From the NCBI GenBank assembly GCA_002436415.1, contig DJMA01000052.1:1-64000 (forward strand): 64,000 nucleotides of DNA, in the 5' to 3' direction. The notes under the pieces were generated by a model. The model was given only the letters and a program-made list of their open reading frames with translations. It did no database searches and had not been told where the DNA came from. A program made the position numbers and the translations under genes. The stretch comes from Bdellovibrionaceae bacterium UBA6502. GTDB lineage: Bacteria; Bdellovibrionota; Bdellovibrionia; Bdellovibrionales; UBA840. How positions within the stretch are numbered: position 1 is the stretch's first letter; each line of letters starts with the position of its first letter. Below are positions 16,308-24,763 of this stretch, one piece after another.

Positions 16308-17945
16308 TTAAGACTTAATTTTTCTCATTTTCCAAAGAAGCTGGCTAATTAATGGTCTGTGTGTTTCGCCTGTAGTTACCATTAATAGCTTCGTGATTTT
16401 TAAATTGTCTGGATCTGAGTAAAGTAAGATTAACATTTCACGGATAAAATTCGTGTTCAGAGTAACGTAGTTATCTGTTCCTACTGAAAGGTTAACGCCT
16501 TTCTTTTCCCACCAAGAAAAAGGGTGGTCTTTATAGTCATCAAAAGCACGAGTTAATTTATTATTAGAAGAAGGCAGGGCAGTGAGGGCAACGCCTTTTG
16601 TAATCATTCGATTAAGAACGTCATGTTGGTAATGCTCAACTTCTCTCGCCATATGAAACTTTGTTTTTACAAAGTGAATTTCTTCTTCAGGCTCTAATGG
16701 AATTCCTGAGACTAATTTGTCTCTTACTTCTTGGTACTTATACCAATCCATATCCATTAGTTCTAAATAATCAGAGCTACCTTCTTTGATTGCCTCTCCA
16801 CGGCGGTTCTTTCTCATTACTCTTTGGTACATTGAATGGAAAAAGTAATTTGGATTAATTCCTAAGCTTAGTCCATGCTCTAATGTGTCGATATGCCAAA
16901 TGTTCATGGCATTATCTACAGCTTGGACGCCCTTACGAAGAGAATACCAAGTTTCTCCATGGTGACTTCTTAACTTAAATCCCTTGTACTGAAGTTTTCT
17001 AAAACCATACTGCATTTGCTTAAAATGCCGCTTGCGGTATAGGTCTCTCTCGCTTCCAACCGTATCTACTTCATTTAAGTGATCTGCTAGAAAAGGGTAT
17101 TTATCAATTAGATCTAAAATGTAATCCACCTGCGACATGAAGTGGTCTTCTTTTCTTTCAAAATTTTTCCCGTCAAAAAAATCGGCTTCCTTACGAAAAG
17201 AGGGTGCTAAGATAAAATGAAACTTTGGAAATTCTTTTTTAAATCTCATAAAGCCATCGTAAAGACCTAATACAACGTCTTCTCCGGTGATGTCTTCTAG
17301 CCCAGGGATTTGATCTTCAGAGCTAGTTGACTCTCGGTTTAGGGTAAATTTAAGGCGAAGCATCCCAACATTGTATTTAGTGTAGATTTCTTTGGCCATA
17401 TGATAAGCGGCATCGCTATGGATTTGCTTACTTGTTAAAATCAGTTTTGGAAGGGTTAAGATCTTTAAATACTTGTCGAAGTATTCCCCTTCTTTAAGGC
17501 GAATCAATTTATCTACATCATCAACGGTATTGATTGGTAAAGCTTCTTGTCCGTAGATGTCTGTAATTTTCTTTTCATAAATTTCTTTATGAGGACCTTC
17601 TAAAAGTTTTTTCAGATGTGGAAAAACAAAGTCGGCCGTTAAACTCCCAGTCAAATGTGTATGTGCCTCTTGGTAAGGAAGAGGAAAATCTTTGAAGAAA
17701 CAAAATAGTGCATCTGACACTGGATGATTTAAGAGAGTATAAATATCAATTTCTTCTTCTTGATAGTTACTAAGAAGCCTTCGGAATTCGTTAATCAACT
17801 TTGAAATATTTTTATTTCCCTGAACAAAGTCAGAGTGAGCAGAAAGCTCTAATGTGTCGTTTAAAGTAATTCCATTGGTTTCACTGATGATGCGTTTGAG
17901 GTGTTTTGTGATGTCCCCAACCAAATCTGTATGCATAGTTCCCAT
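16308..17945 (-). CDS. Adenosine/AMP-deaminase-like metal-dependent hydrolase
   Basis: A 545-residue protein, longer than the roughly 340-residue adenosine deaminases. The family motifs are spread as expected: HTH (His95, His97) in EAHTHLTGSL, RSHHGETW in place of HAGE, the IDTLEHGLSL segment in place of RIGHG, LPSSNNKL in place of the CPxSN motif, and VGTDNYV in place of the catalytic STDDP block, where the second Asp is replaced by Asn. About 90 extra N-terminal residues and a large insertion precede the barrel end. A purine deaminase or related activity is likely, but the altered STDDP makes the substrate uncertain. It starts 9 bases after the histidine kinase gene and is probably cotranscribed with it. 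Confidence 0.68.
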   Translation of the reverse strand: MGTMHTDLVGDITKHLKRIISETNGITLNDTLELSAHSDFVQGNKNISKLINEFRRLLSNYQEEEIDIYTLLNHPVSDALFCFFKDFPLPYQEAHTHLTGSLTADFVFPHLKKLLEGPHKEIYEKKITDIYGQEALPINTVDDVDKLIRLKEGEYFDKYLKILTLPKLILTSKQIHSDAAYHMAKEIYTKYNVGMLRLKFTLNRESTSSEDQIPGLEDITGEDVVLGLYDGFMRFKKEFPKFHFILAPSFRKEADFFDGKNFERKEDHFMSQVDYILDLIDKYPFLADHLNEVDTVGSERDLYRKRHFKQMQYGFRKLQYKGFKLRSHHGETWYSLRKGVQAVDNAMNIWHIDTLEHGLSLGINPNYFFHSMYQRVMRKNRRGEAIKEGSSDYLELMDMDWYKYQEVRDKLVSGIPLEPEEEIHFVKTKFHMAREVEHYQHDVLNRMITKGVALTALPSSNNKLTRAFDDYKDHPFSWWEKKGVNLSVGTDNYVTLNTNFIREMLILLYSDPDNLKITKLLMVTTGETHRPLISQLLWKMRKIKS

Positions 17946-17954
17946 TGCGTACTC

Positions 17955-19619
17955 CTAAGCAGCTCTTGCAATTAATTTTGGTAGTTTTATCACAAATTTG
18001 GTGTTTTCGCAGGCATTATCTACAAAAAACTGTCCTTTGTGGGAGTCGATTATTCCTTTGGACACTGACAATCCAAGTCCCATGCCTTTACCAATGTCTT
18101 TTGTTGTATAGAAAGGATTAAAAATCTTCTCTGCAATTTCCACTGGGATTCCTTCTCCCGAATCTGAAACCTCAATAATGATTTCCGTTTCCGTTTCAAA
18201 GAAATCTACTTTGATCCATGGCTTTTCTTGGTTCACAACGGCTTCCTGGGCATTATTTAACAAATGCATTAGTACGTGAGTGATCTGCGCTGAATTTCCA
18301 TAGAAAATGGAGTCGGGGACTTCATTCACATTTATTTGAATGCCATTGGAGAGTATTTTTTCTTTAGTAAGTAAGTTTATTTTTTCTGCAACCTCGACGA
18401 GTTTCGCATCGTAGAAATCATCGTTCATCCCACCGCTAATGGTTCTTAAGGCTAAAATAATGGTACTGATTCTGGTTACGTTTGAGGTGATTACTTCTAA
18501 GCTTCTTTTGACGTAATCCAGTTTTGGATCATCCATCATGATCACACGTTTGGCTTGTTCTGTTTTACCGAGGATAATAGATAGAGGATTATTAATTTCA
18601 TGCGCCATTGCATTGGCCATTTCGCCAATACTAGATAATTTTGAAGCCTCTAAGTTCATGGCTTTTTGTTGTTCTAGTTCTTTTTCAGCAGACTTTAAAT
18701 CCGTCAAATCTAGAGCGAGAGTTAGTAAGTGGTCGGTGGATTTTAATTTGGTCGCAACCATAAAAAGGTGACGAATCACACCATTACTGTTAATAGTGAG
18801 TTCCTTTTCTCCTGAAGTTTTGTTGGTGTCTAGATAGAAGCTTTTTAAAAAGGAATATATTTCGTGGTTACTTTCTTTTCTAAAAAATTTCTCAATGCTT
18901 TTATCTTCTAGGTCCTTGATTCGAACATCATACACCTTGGCCAGAGCTGGATTCACGGCCACAAGTTCTAATTTGTTGTTGAACATTGCCATGGGAGAGG
19001 GAAGGGAGTTAACCACTGAGCGATTAAATGCCGACTCTTCTTGGTATCTCCAGAAGTATCTATTTTGAATAATAGTCGCTGTGCGAACGAAAATAGAAAA
19101 ATAGGCAATGATGGCCGCGACAACGTAGCCGTCGCTACCTTTTGTTAAATACATTAGGAAGGGGATAACAATCACTGAGGCGGTAATTTTATTGTAGAGT
19201 TTTTTGTCATAAAAGTACTGCTGTGTCCCGCCTATTAAAATTGCCGTTATTGCTAGTCCAATATAGAAAGCTTGTGGGAAGACTTCGTTGTAGTAAAGAA
19301 TTAGTCCATGAATAATACTAAGCCAAACATTACTAACGATGGAAAGAACAGTTATGCTTTTCCAGTTTTGATTTAAACTTTCCTCATCGGTATGCTTGGT
19401 AAATCGAAAGGCATCAAAAAAACGGATGGCCGTAAATAGCATGAAGGGAAGACCAATTAGATATCCCAGTTTTATAAAAGAGTCGAAACTGCCTAAGAAG
19501 AAGTAAATGGGTACTAAGCAGAATAAATTGAACAAGGAAAAGCGCAGTTTGGCAACTGCTTCTTCAAGATAAGAGGCTTGAATAGATCCCTGAGAAAGTC
19601 GTACTTCCATTTTTTTCAT
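17955..19619 (-). CDS. Membrane PAS sensor histidine kinase
   Basis: A 554-residue hybridless sensor kinase. The first 185 residues carry about six hydrophobic segments; a PAS domain follows (about 195-310; VNPALAKVYDVRIKDLEDKS), then the dimerisation/phosphoacceptor helix with MAHEINNPLSIILGK (H-box) and a HATPase domain with N-box (LLNNAQEAV), G1 (DSGEGIP) and G2 (GKGMGLGLSVSKGI) boxes. No response regulator is adjacent. The ATG at 19619 has GGAGT directly before it; an alternative ATG at 19610 would have a better 10-base spacing. A FliA-like -10 element lies just upstream. Confidence 0.92.
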   Translation of the reverse strand: MKKMEVRLSQGSIQASYLEEAVAKLRFSLFNLFCLVPIYFFLGSFDSFIKLGYLIGLPFMLFTAIRFFDAFRFTKHTDEESLNQNWKSITVLSIVSNVWLSIIHGLILYYNEVFPQAFYIGLAITAILIGGTQQYFYDKKLYNKITASVIVIPFLMYLTKGSDGYVVAAIIAYFSIFVRTATIIQNRYFWRYQEESAFNRSVVNSLPSPMAMFNNKLELVAVNPALAKVYDVRIKDLEDKSIEKFFRKESNHEIYSFLKSFYLDTNKTSGEKELTINSNGVIRHLFMVATKLKSTDHLLTLALDLTDLKSAEKELEQQKAMNLEASKLSSIGEMANAMAHEINNPLSIILGKTEQAKRVIMMDDPKLDYVKRSLEVITSNVTRISTIILALRTISGGMNDDFYDAKLVEVAEKINLLTKEKILSNGIQINVNEVPDSIFYGNSAQITHVLMHLLNNAQEAVVNQEKPWIKVDFFETETEIIIEVSDSGEGIPVEIAEKIFNPFYTTKDIGKGMGLGLSVSKGIIDSHKGQFFVDNACENTKFVIKLPKLIARAA

Positions 19620-19628
19620 ACTCCAATC

Positions 19629-19655
19629 TTATCGGTTTAGATTGGAAAAAAATGA
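19629..19655 (-). promoter_or_regulatory. FliA-like promoter of the PAS histidine kinase
   Basis: On the minus strand the -10 element ACCGATAA (19629-19636) matches seven of eight consensus bases. The -35 candidate TCATTTTT (19648-19655, five of eight) is 11 bases away. Transcription would begin near 19622, two or three bases before the ATG. A perfect seven-base inverted repeat (CCAATCT/AGATTGG, 19623-19645) overlaps the -10 element and could be a binding site. Confidence 0.45.
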
Positions 19656-19679
19656 TACACTTAAGTCTAGTCTTTTAGA

Positions 19680-19970
19680 TTATTCGTCGAATTGAAAGCC
19701 TACTCTGGCTATATGGTCATCTAGTTCTTTTATCCACACACAAATAGCGGCCATAGGTGCAAGATTACCAACTTGAATCTTAACAGAAGTGTTTACATCT
19801 GGGATTTGCTTTCTAAGCATTACAACCCCATTTCCTGAAGAGCTTTCATCAATGTTTAAACCTACAACCGTCGGATGAAAATCTTCACCAGCTTTAAAGT
19901 CGATTAAAGCAAGAGTGTTTTCATCAGATTCAAAACGGATGGATTTTCTTTTTGACTTCAAGTCGCTCAT
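19680..19970 (-). CDS. Small PilZ-domain protein
   Basis: A 96-residue PilZ protein. Both c-di-GMP contact motifs are visible: RxxxR as RKSIR (residues 8-12) and DxSxxG as DESSSG in the GLNIDESSSGNG block. The rest follows the PilZ barrel (MLRKQIPDVNTSVKIQVGNL…ARVGFQF). Proteins of this kind bind c-di-GMP and control motility or secretion. A diguanylate cyclase and a second PilZ protein occur elsewhere in the window. The ribosome site GAAGGAGTAGTA precedes the ATG. The histidine kinase gene follows it in the same direction but has its own promoter. Confidence 0.85.
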   Translation of the reverse strand: MSDLKSKRKSIRFESDENTLALIDFKAGEDFHPTVVGLNIDESSSGNGVVMLRKQIPDVNTSVKIQVGNLAPMAAICVWIKELDDHIARVGFQFDE

Positions 19971-20092
19971 TACTACTCCTTCAACAAGAAATAGTTTAAA
20001 GACTTAAAGTGATTGGGTTGATTGAAAAGTGTAAAACTAGATTAAGGTATATTAAACCTGACGGAAGTCTTGTTAAATATGTAAAATAAAAA

Positions 20093-20119
20093 TAAAAAAA
20101 CCACAGCTTTGAGACTGTG
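20093..20119 (-). terminator. Terminator after the FMN reductase gene
   Basis: On the minus strand a CACAG/CTGTG hairpin (20102-20119) is followed by a run of seven T (20094-20100). A second inverted repeat, ACTTTAGT/ACTAAAGT (20132-20154), overlaps the stop codon of the reductase gene just before it. Confidence 0.55.
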
Positions 20120-20147
20120 ATTCATTAAAAGACTTTAGTGATCAGGA

Positions 20148-20717
20148 CTAAAGTTCTACAAAGTTATTTGCATGAATTTTTTGGCTTTTCAATGCCTCAC
20201 AAAACTTCTGAAATCCCTCGGCTTGTTTTGTGATTCTATCAATGATGTCTGGATTTTGAATTTCACCATTTACTAGATCATTCCAAACATTAATTAGAAA
20301 AATTCGGAACGGATATACGTAGGCATTTCTGTAACCGAAAACCTGTTGCAAATGTTCAACAGGGCGTAATCCACCAAACATTCCGCCTAGACCCAAAAAG
20401 CAAACTGGTCTGCGTTCAAAGGCTTTAGGGAAGCTGAGATGATCAATGAGTAATTTTAAAACTCCAGGAGCTGAACCATTGTATTCTGGCGCAATTACAA
20501 TGATTCCATCAGAATCATCAATTTTATCGGTAATTCTTTTTAAGACTTCTGGTTTTTCGGCACTATACTCAGCACCTGTGAAAATACTCAAAGGTAAATC
20601 CTCAAGATTAATGATTTCTACGTCTTCACCTAAATGCTTATATCTTTCTTGAACGATTCTCGCTAATTCTAAAGAGCGACTTTTCGGGCGATTGGTACCA
20701 ACTAAAATGTGTTTCAT
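20148..20717 (-). CDS. NAD(P)H-dependent FMN reductase family protein
   Basis: A 189-residue flavodoxin-like protein of the FMN_red family. The phosphate-binding loop is GTNRPKSRSLELA (residues 8-20), and the flavin-binding block APEYNGSAPGVLKLLIDHLS (about 78-97) plus FLGLGGMFGGLRPVEHLQ follow the chromate/quinone/azo reductase relatives. It should reduce FMN, quinones or related acceptors with NAD(P)H. A strong ribosome site (AGGAGA) precedes the ATG. It lies 27 bases downstream of sufE and is probably cotranscribed with it. Confidence 0.87.
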   Translation of the reverse strand: MKHILVGTNRPKSRSLELARIVQERYKHLGEDVEIINLEDLPLSIFTGAEYSAEKPEVLKRITDKIDDSDGIIVIAPEYNGSAPGVLKLLIDHLSFPKAFERRPVCFLGLGGMFGGLRPVEHLQQVFGYRNAYVYPFRIFLINVWNDLVNGEIQNPDIIDRITKQAEGFQKFCEALKSQKIHANNFVEL

Positions 20718-20744
20718 AGATTCTCCTAAAGTGTTTTTTACGAA

Positions 20745-21176
20745 TTAGTGTTTCGCTTGATTTTGAGTGTAGAAAGCCATCGCATATAATTTGATTTGTT
20801 TAATCATGGCCGCTAAACCATTGGATCTACTTTGGCTTAAGTGGACGTTCAAGCCCAAGTCCGTTACAAACTTTGGTTCCATTTGCATGATGGATTCTAG
20901 TGGTTGGTCGTTATAAACCTCTAAAATCAAGGCGAGAAGTCCCTTAACAATCATGGCATCACTATCACCAATGATATGCATTTTGTTTCCTTCATTGAAA
21001 GCGTACAACCAAACCTTTGACTGACAGCCTTTGATTAAATACTTCTCTTCGTAATAGGCATCTGGAAACTCTGGTAAGTCTTTACCTTTTTTGATTAAAG
21101 CTTTGTATTTGGTTTCCCAATCTTTGTATTGGTTAAACTCATCGATGATTTTTTCTTGTTTATCCTGTATATTCAT
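20745..21176 (-). CDS. sufE: SufE-family sulfur acceptor
   Basis: A 143-residue protein from the ATG at 21176. The acceptor cysteine is Cys51 in IKGCQSKVWL, the same position as in E. coli SufE, and the C-terminal QSRSNGLAAMIKQIK helix is typical. SufE takes persulfide sulfur from a SufS/CsdA desulfurase for Fe-S cluster assembly or, as CsdE, for other acceptors including the TcdA pathway. An in-frame TTG at 21212 would add 12 residues with no ribosome site and overlap the divergent rsmJ start. No desulfurase is encoded in the window. Confidence 0.9.
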   Translation of the reverse strand: MNIQDKQEKIIDEFNQYKDWETKYKALIKKGKDLPEFPDAYYEEKYLIKGCQSKVWLYAFNEGNKMHIIGDSDAMIVKGLLALILEVYNDQPLESIMQMEPKFVTDLGLNVHLSQSRSNGLAAMIKQIKLYAMAFYTQNQAKH

Positions 21177-21217
21177 GGAAATAGGTTTATCGTATTTTGG
21201 ACCAAGGCTCAATTTTT

Positions 21218-21958
21218 ATGTCGAATATTAAATTAGTTACTGAAAACTTAGACTTAGCCAAGCTGTTGGCTGAAAAATTTCCTCAATTTTCTTTTTCTGT
21301 AAAGTCAGAGGAAATCATTGATACAGCGGTTTTTGGTCTAAAAAAGGATAGAATCGGGATTTTCACCAATGATCAAAAGCCTTTGTTTTTGAGCATTGAT
21401 TTTCTCGACTCTGAGCTGCAAAGAAGACGGAAATTCTTCAGTAGCAAAAAAGAACCTTTATTAAAGGCAATTGGAGCGAAAGCGCAGTTTCCTAGGGTTT
21501 TTGATGGAACTGCCGGTTTAGGTAGAGAGTCTTATCTTTTGGCAAGTCATGGCTATGAGGTGAACTCTTGCGAGAAGAATCCTTATCTTTATGTTTTGCT
21601 AAGCCTAGCATTAGAACGGCTTTATTCTAATTTAGATCTACCTGAGGATAAGAAGCGACTGTTTTTCCATTTTGGAGATAGTCTTGAGGTGCTGCAAGCT
21701 ATGTCTGAAACTATAGATGTGCTGTATATGGATCCGATGTTTCCTGAGACGAAAAAGTCTGCTCTCGTAAAAAAGAATATGCAGGTATTACAACGAATGG
21801 ACCTGAGTGATGATAAGCCTTTAGAATTACTAGAGAAGGCAAAAACTCTAGCCTTGAAAAGAATTGTTTTTAAAAGACCAAAACAAGTCTCAATCCTTGA
21901 TGAATCTAGTCTAAAAGAGTACTATGAGAACGACACAATTCGTTTCGAGGTATACTAA
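21218..21958 (+). CDS. rsmJ: 16S rRNA m2G1516 methyltransferase RsmJ
   Basis: A 246-residue SAM-dependent methyltransferase. The SAM-binding motif VFDGTAGLGRESYLLASHG and the N6/N2-methyltransferase-like catalytic block YMDPMFPETKKSALVKKNMQ are the RsmJ (YhiQ) signatures. It methylates G1516 of 16S rRNA in the small subunit. The ATG at 21218 is preferred over an in-frame TTG at 21197, with AAGG about ten bases before it. It is divergent from sufE by about 40 bases and followed after three bases by the Na/Pi-type transporter. Confidence 0.92.
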   Translation: MSNIKLVTENLDLAKLLAEKFPQFSFSVKSEEIIDTAVFGLKKDRIGIFTNDQKPLFLSIDFLDSELQRRRKFFSSKKEPLLKAIGAKAQFPRVFDGTAGLGRESYLLASHGYEVNSCEKNPYLYVLLSLALERLYSNLDLPEDKKRLFFHFGDSLEVLQAMSETIDVLYMDPMFPETKKSALVKKNMQVLQRMDLSDDKPLELLEKAKTLALKRIVFKRPKQVSILDESSLKEYYENDTIRFEVY

Positions 21959-21961
21959 CTC

Positions 21962-23611
21962 ATGGATGCTGATTCCTTTTTATACGCCTTAGCTGGCATT
22001 GGTTTGATCTTTTTTGGATCAAAGATTTTCACTCATAATTTACAAAGTATAACTGGGCCATTTGTTCGCCTTGTTGTTAATCAAAGAACGGATAACTTAG
22101 CCCGAGTTAATTTGATTGGCTGTGTGCTCTCTATTTTTAACCAGAGCTCAATGGGTATTTCATATATGATTCTGGCTTACCTTAATGCTGGTTTGATGCG
22201 ATTGGGGCAGGGCATTCATATGCTTCTTGGTGCCCAGTTAGGGCTTACTACGGCAGCTTGGTTTTTAAATGTTGGTTTCGACACTAGGGCATTGTTTTTC
22301 CTACTGTTCCTAGGTTTCATCCCTGCTGTAATTGGTCAAAGGTCTTTTGCTGCGCAGGTGAGTCGCTGTTTTTTTGGTTTAGGTTTAGTTTTGTTGGGTA
22401 TCGAGTTTTCAGACAAAATTAATTTGTACCTAATTCCTTATTTAGGAAAATTCACAGGCATGCAGTTTCACGAGCCTGGTTTTTACAAAATGTTCCTGCT
22501 TACCGCCTTGGCCTCGATTTTATTAACAGGTGCAACTAGAAGTAAGTTGTTGGTTGTGGCCTTGAGTTTTGCTTTGTTAAAAACATTTACCTTTGGACCT
22601 TTGTTTTCATTGGCTATTGTTCTTGGTTTAGCTGTTGGTGGTTCCATTCCACAGTTGATTGTTGGATATGGTATGTCGTCGGCAACCAATCGTTTGGCTT
22701 TGGGTTATGTAGTTGTTGAGACCGTTTCGATGATATTCATTTTGGTCGGCCTAGGAAGCATCGATCAATATTTTCTACAATCTGATATTTTGCTAGGTGG
22801 AACTGGTTTTGCCATTATATATTCGGCTTATTCATTGTTTGTGATCTTACTTTATTCCATCGGAGCAAAGTTTGTGTTTCATCCATTGATCAATGTACTT
22901 GTACCTCAAGCTAAGTACAAAGAGGCAAAAAGGTTATTGTTGAAAGGTGATCTAGGTGACATATCAACAGCTCTTGCCATTGATTTGGTAGAGCAAGAAC
23001 TAAAGAAAATGTCAGCGATGGTTGAGATTCAATTGGATCTATCGCGAGCCAATTTACTCTCAAAGCTTGGTGATAAATCCATAGAGAAGAAAGTTTCAAA
23101 GTACGAAAAAATCGCCGACAATATTCACACCGAAGTTGGTGGTTTGATCAATCAGTTGATGCAAAGGAGTCTCCAAAAGGAAGAGGTTTTTGAACTTCGT
23201 GCTTTTTTAACAATGACAACGGAGCTAGAGCGCCTTTCTAATTCAGCGGATGAGTTAATCAATCTTGCCAAAGAATTGCGAAAAGAGGATGAAGAGGTTC
23301 CTTCAGAAATTTTAAAGTCTCTTCGTGATATTGGAAATCACTTACAAGAATTTTATATTCAGTCTTTCACGGCTTTAATGGAAGGGGAAAAACACCCAGA
23401 GAGCCATGACCGATTTAAAGATAAAATCTTTGATGATTTAAAAGTATTTCGTGAAGAGCAGCGTGAAATGTATGACAAAGACCTTTTGTCATCTGCTTTG
23501 GGGCAAAATTTATTTGATGTGCACAACTGCTTGAGAAAAATCTTAAAGCAGGCAACGCGCTTTGGAGAAAGTGTCGATGCCCGCTTAAGTTATTTGGATG
23601 AGCAATCCTAG
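21962..23611 (+). CDS. Na/Pi-cotransporter-family protein with PhoU-like tail
   Basis: A 549-residue protein. Residues 1 to about 315 hold eight or more hydrophobic segments in two repeats, as in the SLC34/NptA family (PF02690). Residues 330-545 form a helical PhoU-like domain (KYEKIADNIHTEVGGLINQLMQR…LTMTTELERLSNSADELINLAKE). The signature QSSS motif of the first repeat is NQSSMGIS and the second-repeat equivalent is TGATRSK, so phosphate transport is doubtful; it may be a regulator or carry another substrate. The start follows rsmJ closely. Its TAG stop shares bases with the stop of the convergent panD. Confidence 0.78.
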   Translation: MDADSFLYALAGIGLIFFGSKIFTHNLQSITGPFVRLVVNQRTDNLARVNLIGCVLSIFNQSSMGISYMILAYLNAGLMRLGQGIHMLLGAQLGLTTAAWFLNVGFDTRALFFLLFLGFIPAVIGQRSFAAQVSRCFFGLGLVLLGIEFSDKINLYLIPYLGKFTGMQFHEPGFYKMFLLTALASILLTGATRSKLLVVALSFALLKTFTFGPLFSLAIVLGLAVGGSIPQLIVGYGMSSATNRLALGYVVVETVSMIFILVGLGSIDQYFLQSDILLGGTGFAIIYSAYSLFVILLYSIGAKFVFHPLINVLVPQAKYKEAKRLLLKGDLGDISTALAIDLVEQELKKMSAMVEIQLDLSRANLLSKLGDKSIEKKVSKYEKIADNIHTEVGGLINQLMQRSLQKEEVFELRAFLTMTTELERLSNSADELINLAKELRKEDEEVPSEILKSLRDIGNHLQEFYIQSFTALMEGEKHPESHDRFKDKIFDDLKVFREEQREMYDKDLLSSALGQNLFDVHNCLRKILKQATRFGESVDARLSYLDEQS

Positions 23612-23973
23612 ATTGTAGCTGCGTCTTCGATTTTTTTAATTTTATTTCCTTCTTCCATAAGTACTAGGCGAGCTTTATGTTCAACAGCCTCTTGGTTGTC
23701 AAAGCTTGCGTAAGAACAAATGATTACTAGATCGCCTTTATGAACGTGACGAGCGGCAGCTCCATTTAGGCAAATTTCATCTTCTTTTCCATGAATCACA
23801 TAGGTGCTAAATCTTGCACCATTGTTGCAGTTATAAATATCAACTCTTTCAAATTTGTGTAAATGAGCTGCTTCACAGATTTTTGGATCAATGGAAATAC
23901 TTCCTTCGTAGTTCAAGTCTGCATCTGTTACTGTTGCGCGATGAATTTTAGATTTTAACATTTCGATTTTCAT
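23608..23973 (-). CDS. panD: Aspartate 1-decarboxylase
   Basis: Pyruvoyl enzyme precursor of 121 residues that makes beta-alanine for pantothenate. The self-cleavage site is Gly24-Ser25 in YEGSIS, where Ser25 becomes the pyruvoyl group; the N-terminal MLKSKIHRATVTDADL and the NGARFSTYVIHG and NGAAAR blocks are standard. It is the last gene of the pan/coa operon, 16 bases after coaX, with an AGGAGATAAAAATG start. Confidence 0.96.
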   Translation of the reverse strand: MKIEMLKSKIHRATVTDADLNYEGSISIDPKICEAAHLHKFERVDIYNCNNGARFSTYVIHGKEDEICLNGAAARHVHKGDLVIICSYASFDNQEAVEHKARLVLMEEGNKIKKIEDAATI

Positions 23974-23989
23974 TTTTATCTCCTAACTT

Positions 23990-24763
23990 CTATAAGTTCT
24001 TTAACATGCTTTTGTATACACCTTGCAAAACGAGGTCTGATTGCAAATGGTCAAAAATATTTTCTTTTTCAAACAATCGGGCAAAACCTCCGGTTCCTAA
24101 AACCATGACTTCTTCGCCAGAAAAGGCTTCTTGTTTTAATTGGCTTAATAATCCCTGTATCGAATACAAGTGGCCATAATATATCCCAGACTGAATGCTG
24201 TTGACCGTAGTTGTTCCTAAGACAGATTTTGGTCTAAGGATTTCAACACTAGGTAATTTTGCCGTTTTGGTTTCCAGAGCCTCTACGGATAATTTCATCC
24301 CCGGAGCGATGACTCCACCAAGATACTCTTTGTCTTTACTCACACAGCAAAATGTTGTGGCCGTACCAAAATCTATGATGATTAAGTTTTTGTCTGGGTA
24401 TTTATCTACGGCGGCAATGCTGTTTGCGATTCGATCCGCTCCAACTTCAGCAGGATTTTTATATTTAATTTTTAAACCCGTTTTTACACCAGCTTCTAAA
24501 ACGAAAGCCTTACGTTTAAAGTATTTTAGACAGGCATTTTTCAATGAATAAATGCTTTTAGGAACAACACTGCAAAATCCAATGTGTTCAATTTGGCTCG
24601 GGTCTACGTCATTTTCTCGCAAAACATTTCGTAAAAATAATCCCATCTCATCGGAACTAGAGTTCGCCGAAGAAGAGAATCGAAATTGACACAACTGTTT
24701 TTCATTTTTGTCATAAACACCTCCGTGAATTTGGGTGTTACCAACATCAAGACACAGAAACAT
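23990..24763 (-). CDS. coaX: Type III pantothenate kinase
   Basis: A 257-residue ASKHA-fold kinase that phosphorylates pantothenate, the first committed step of CoA synthesis. Visible are the N-terminal phosphate loop LDVGNTQIHGGVY, GADRIANSIAA (substrate aspartate), IIDFGTATTFC and the C-terminal LGTGGFARL. Type III kinases are insensitive to CoA feedback, unlike E. coli CoaA. A clear AAGGAG lies before the ATG, which overlaps the end of coaB by 17 bases. Confidence 0.95.
   Translation of the reverse strand: MFLCLDVGNTQIHGGVYDKNEKQLCQFRFSSSANSSSDEMGLFLRNVLRENDVDPSQIEHIGFCSVVPKSIYSLKNACLKYFKRKAFVLEAGVKTGLKIKYKNPAEVGADRIANSIAAVDKYPDKNLIIIDFGTATTFCCVSKDKEYLGGVIAPGMKLSVEALETKTAKLPSVEILRPKSVLGTTTVNSIQSGIYYGHLYSIQGLLSQLKQEAFSGEEVMVLGTGGFARLFEKENIFDHLQSDLVLQGVYKSMLKNL

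Noticed and set aside
19621..19645. Hairpin CCAATCT/AGATTGG that could hide the ribosome site of the PAS kinase
   Set aside because: The FliA-like -10 element lies inside the loop, so if that promoter is used most of the hairpin is not transcribed. An operator is a better reading.
20522..20535. ACCGATAAA on the minus strand inside the FMN reductase gene
   Set aside because: It is within coding sequence and not near any start codon, so it serves as an example of background matches to the -10 motif.
21177..21212. Longer SufE starting at TTG 21212
   Set aside because: No ribosome site. The ATG at 21176 places the catalytic cysteine at position 51, as in E. coli.
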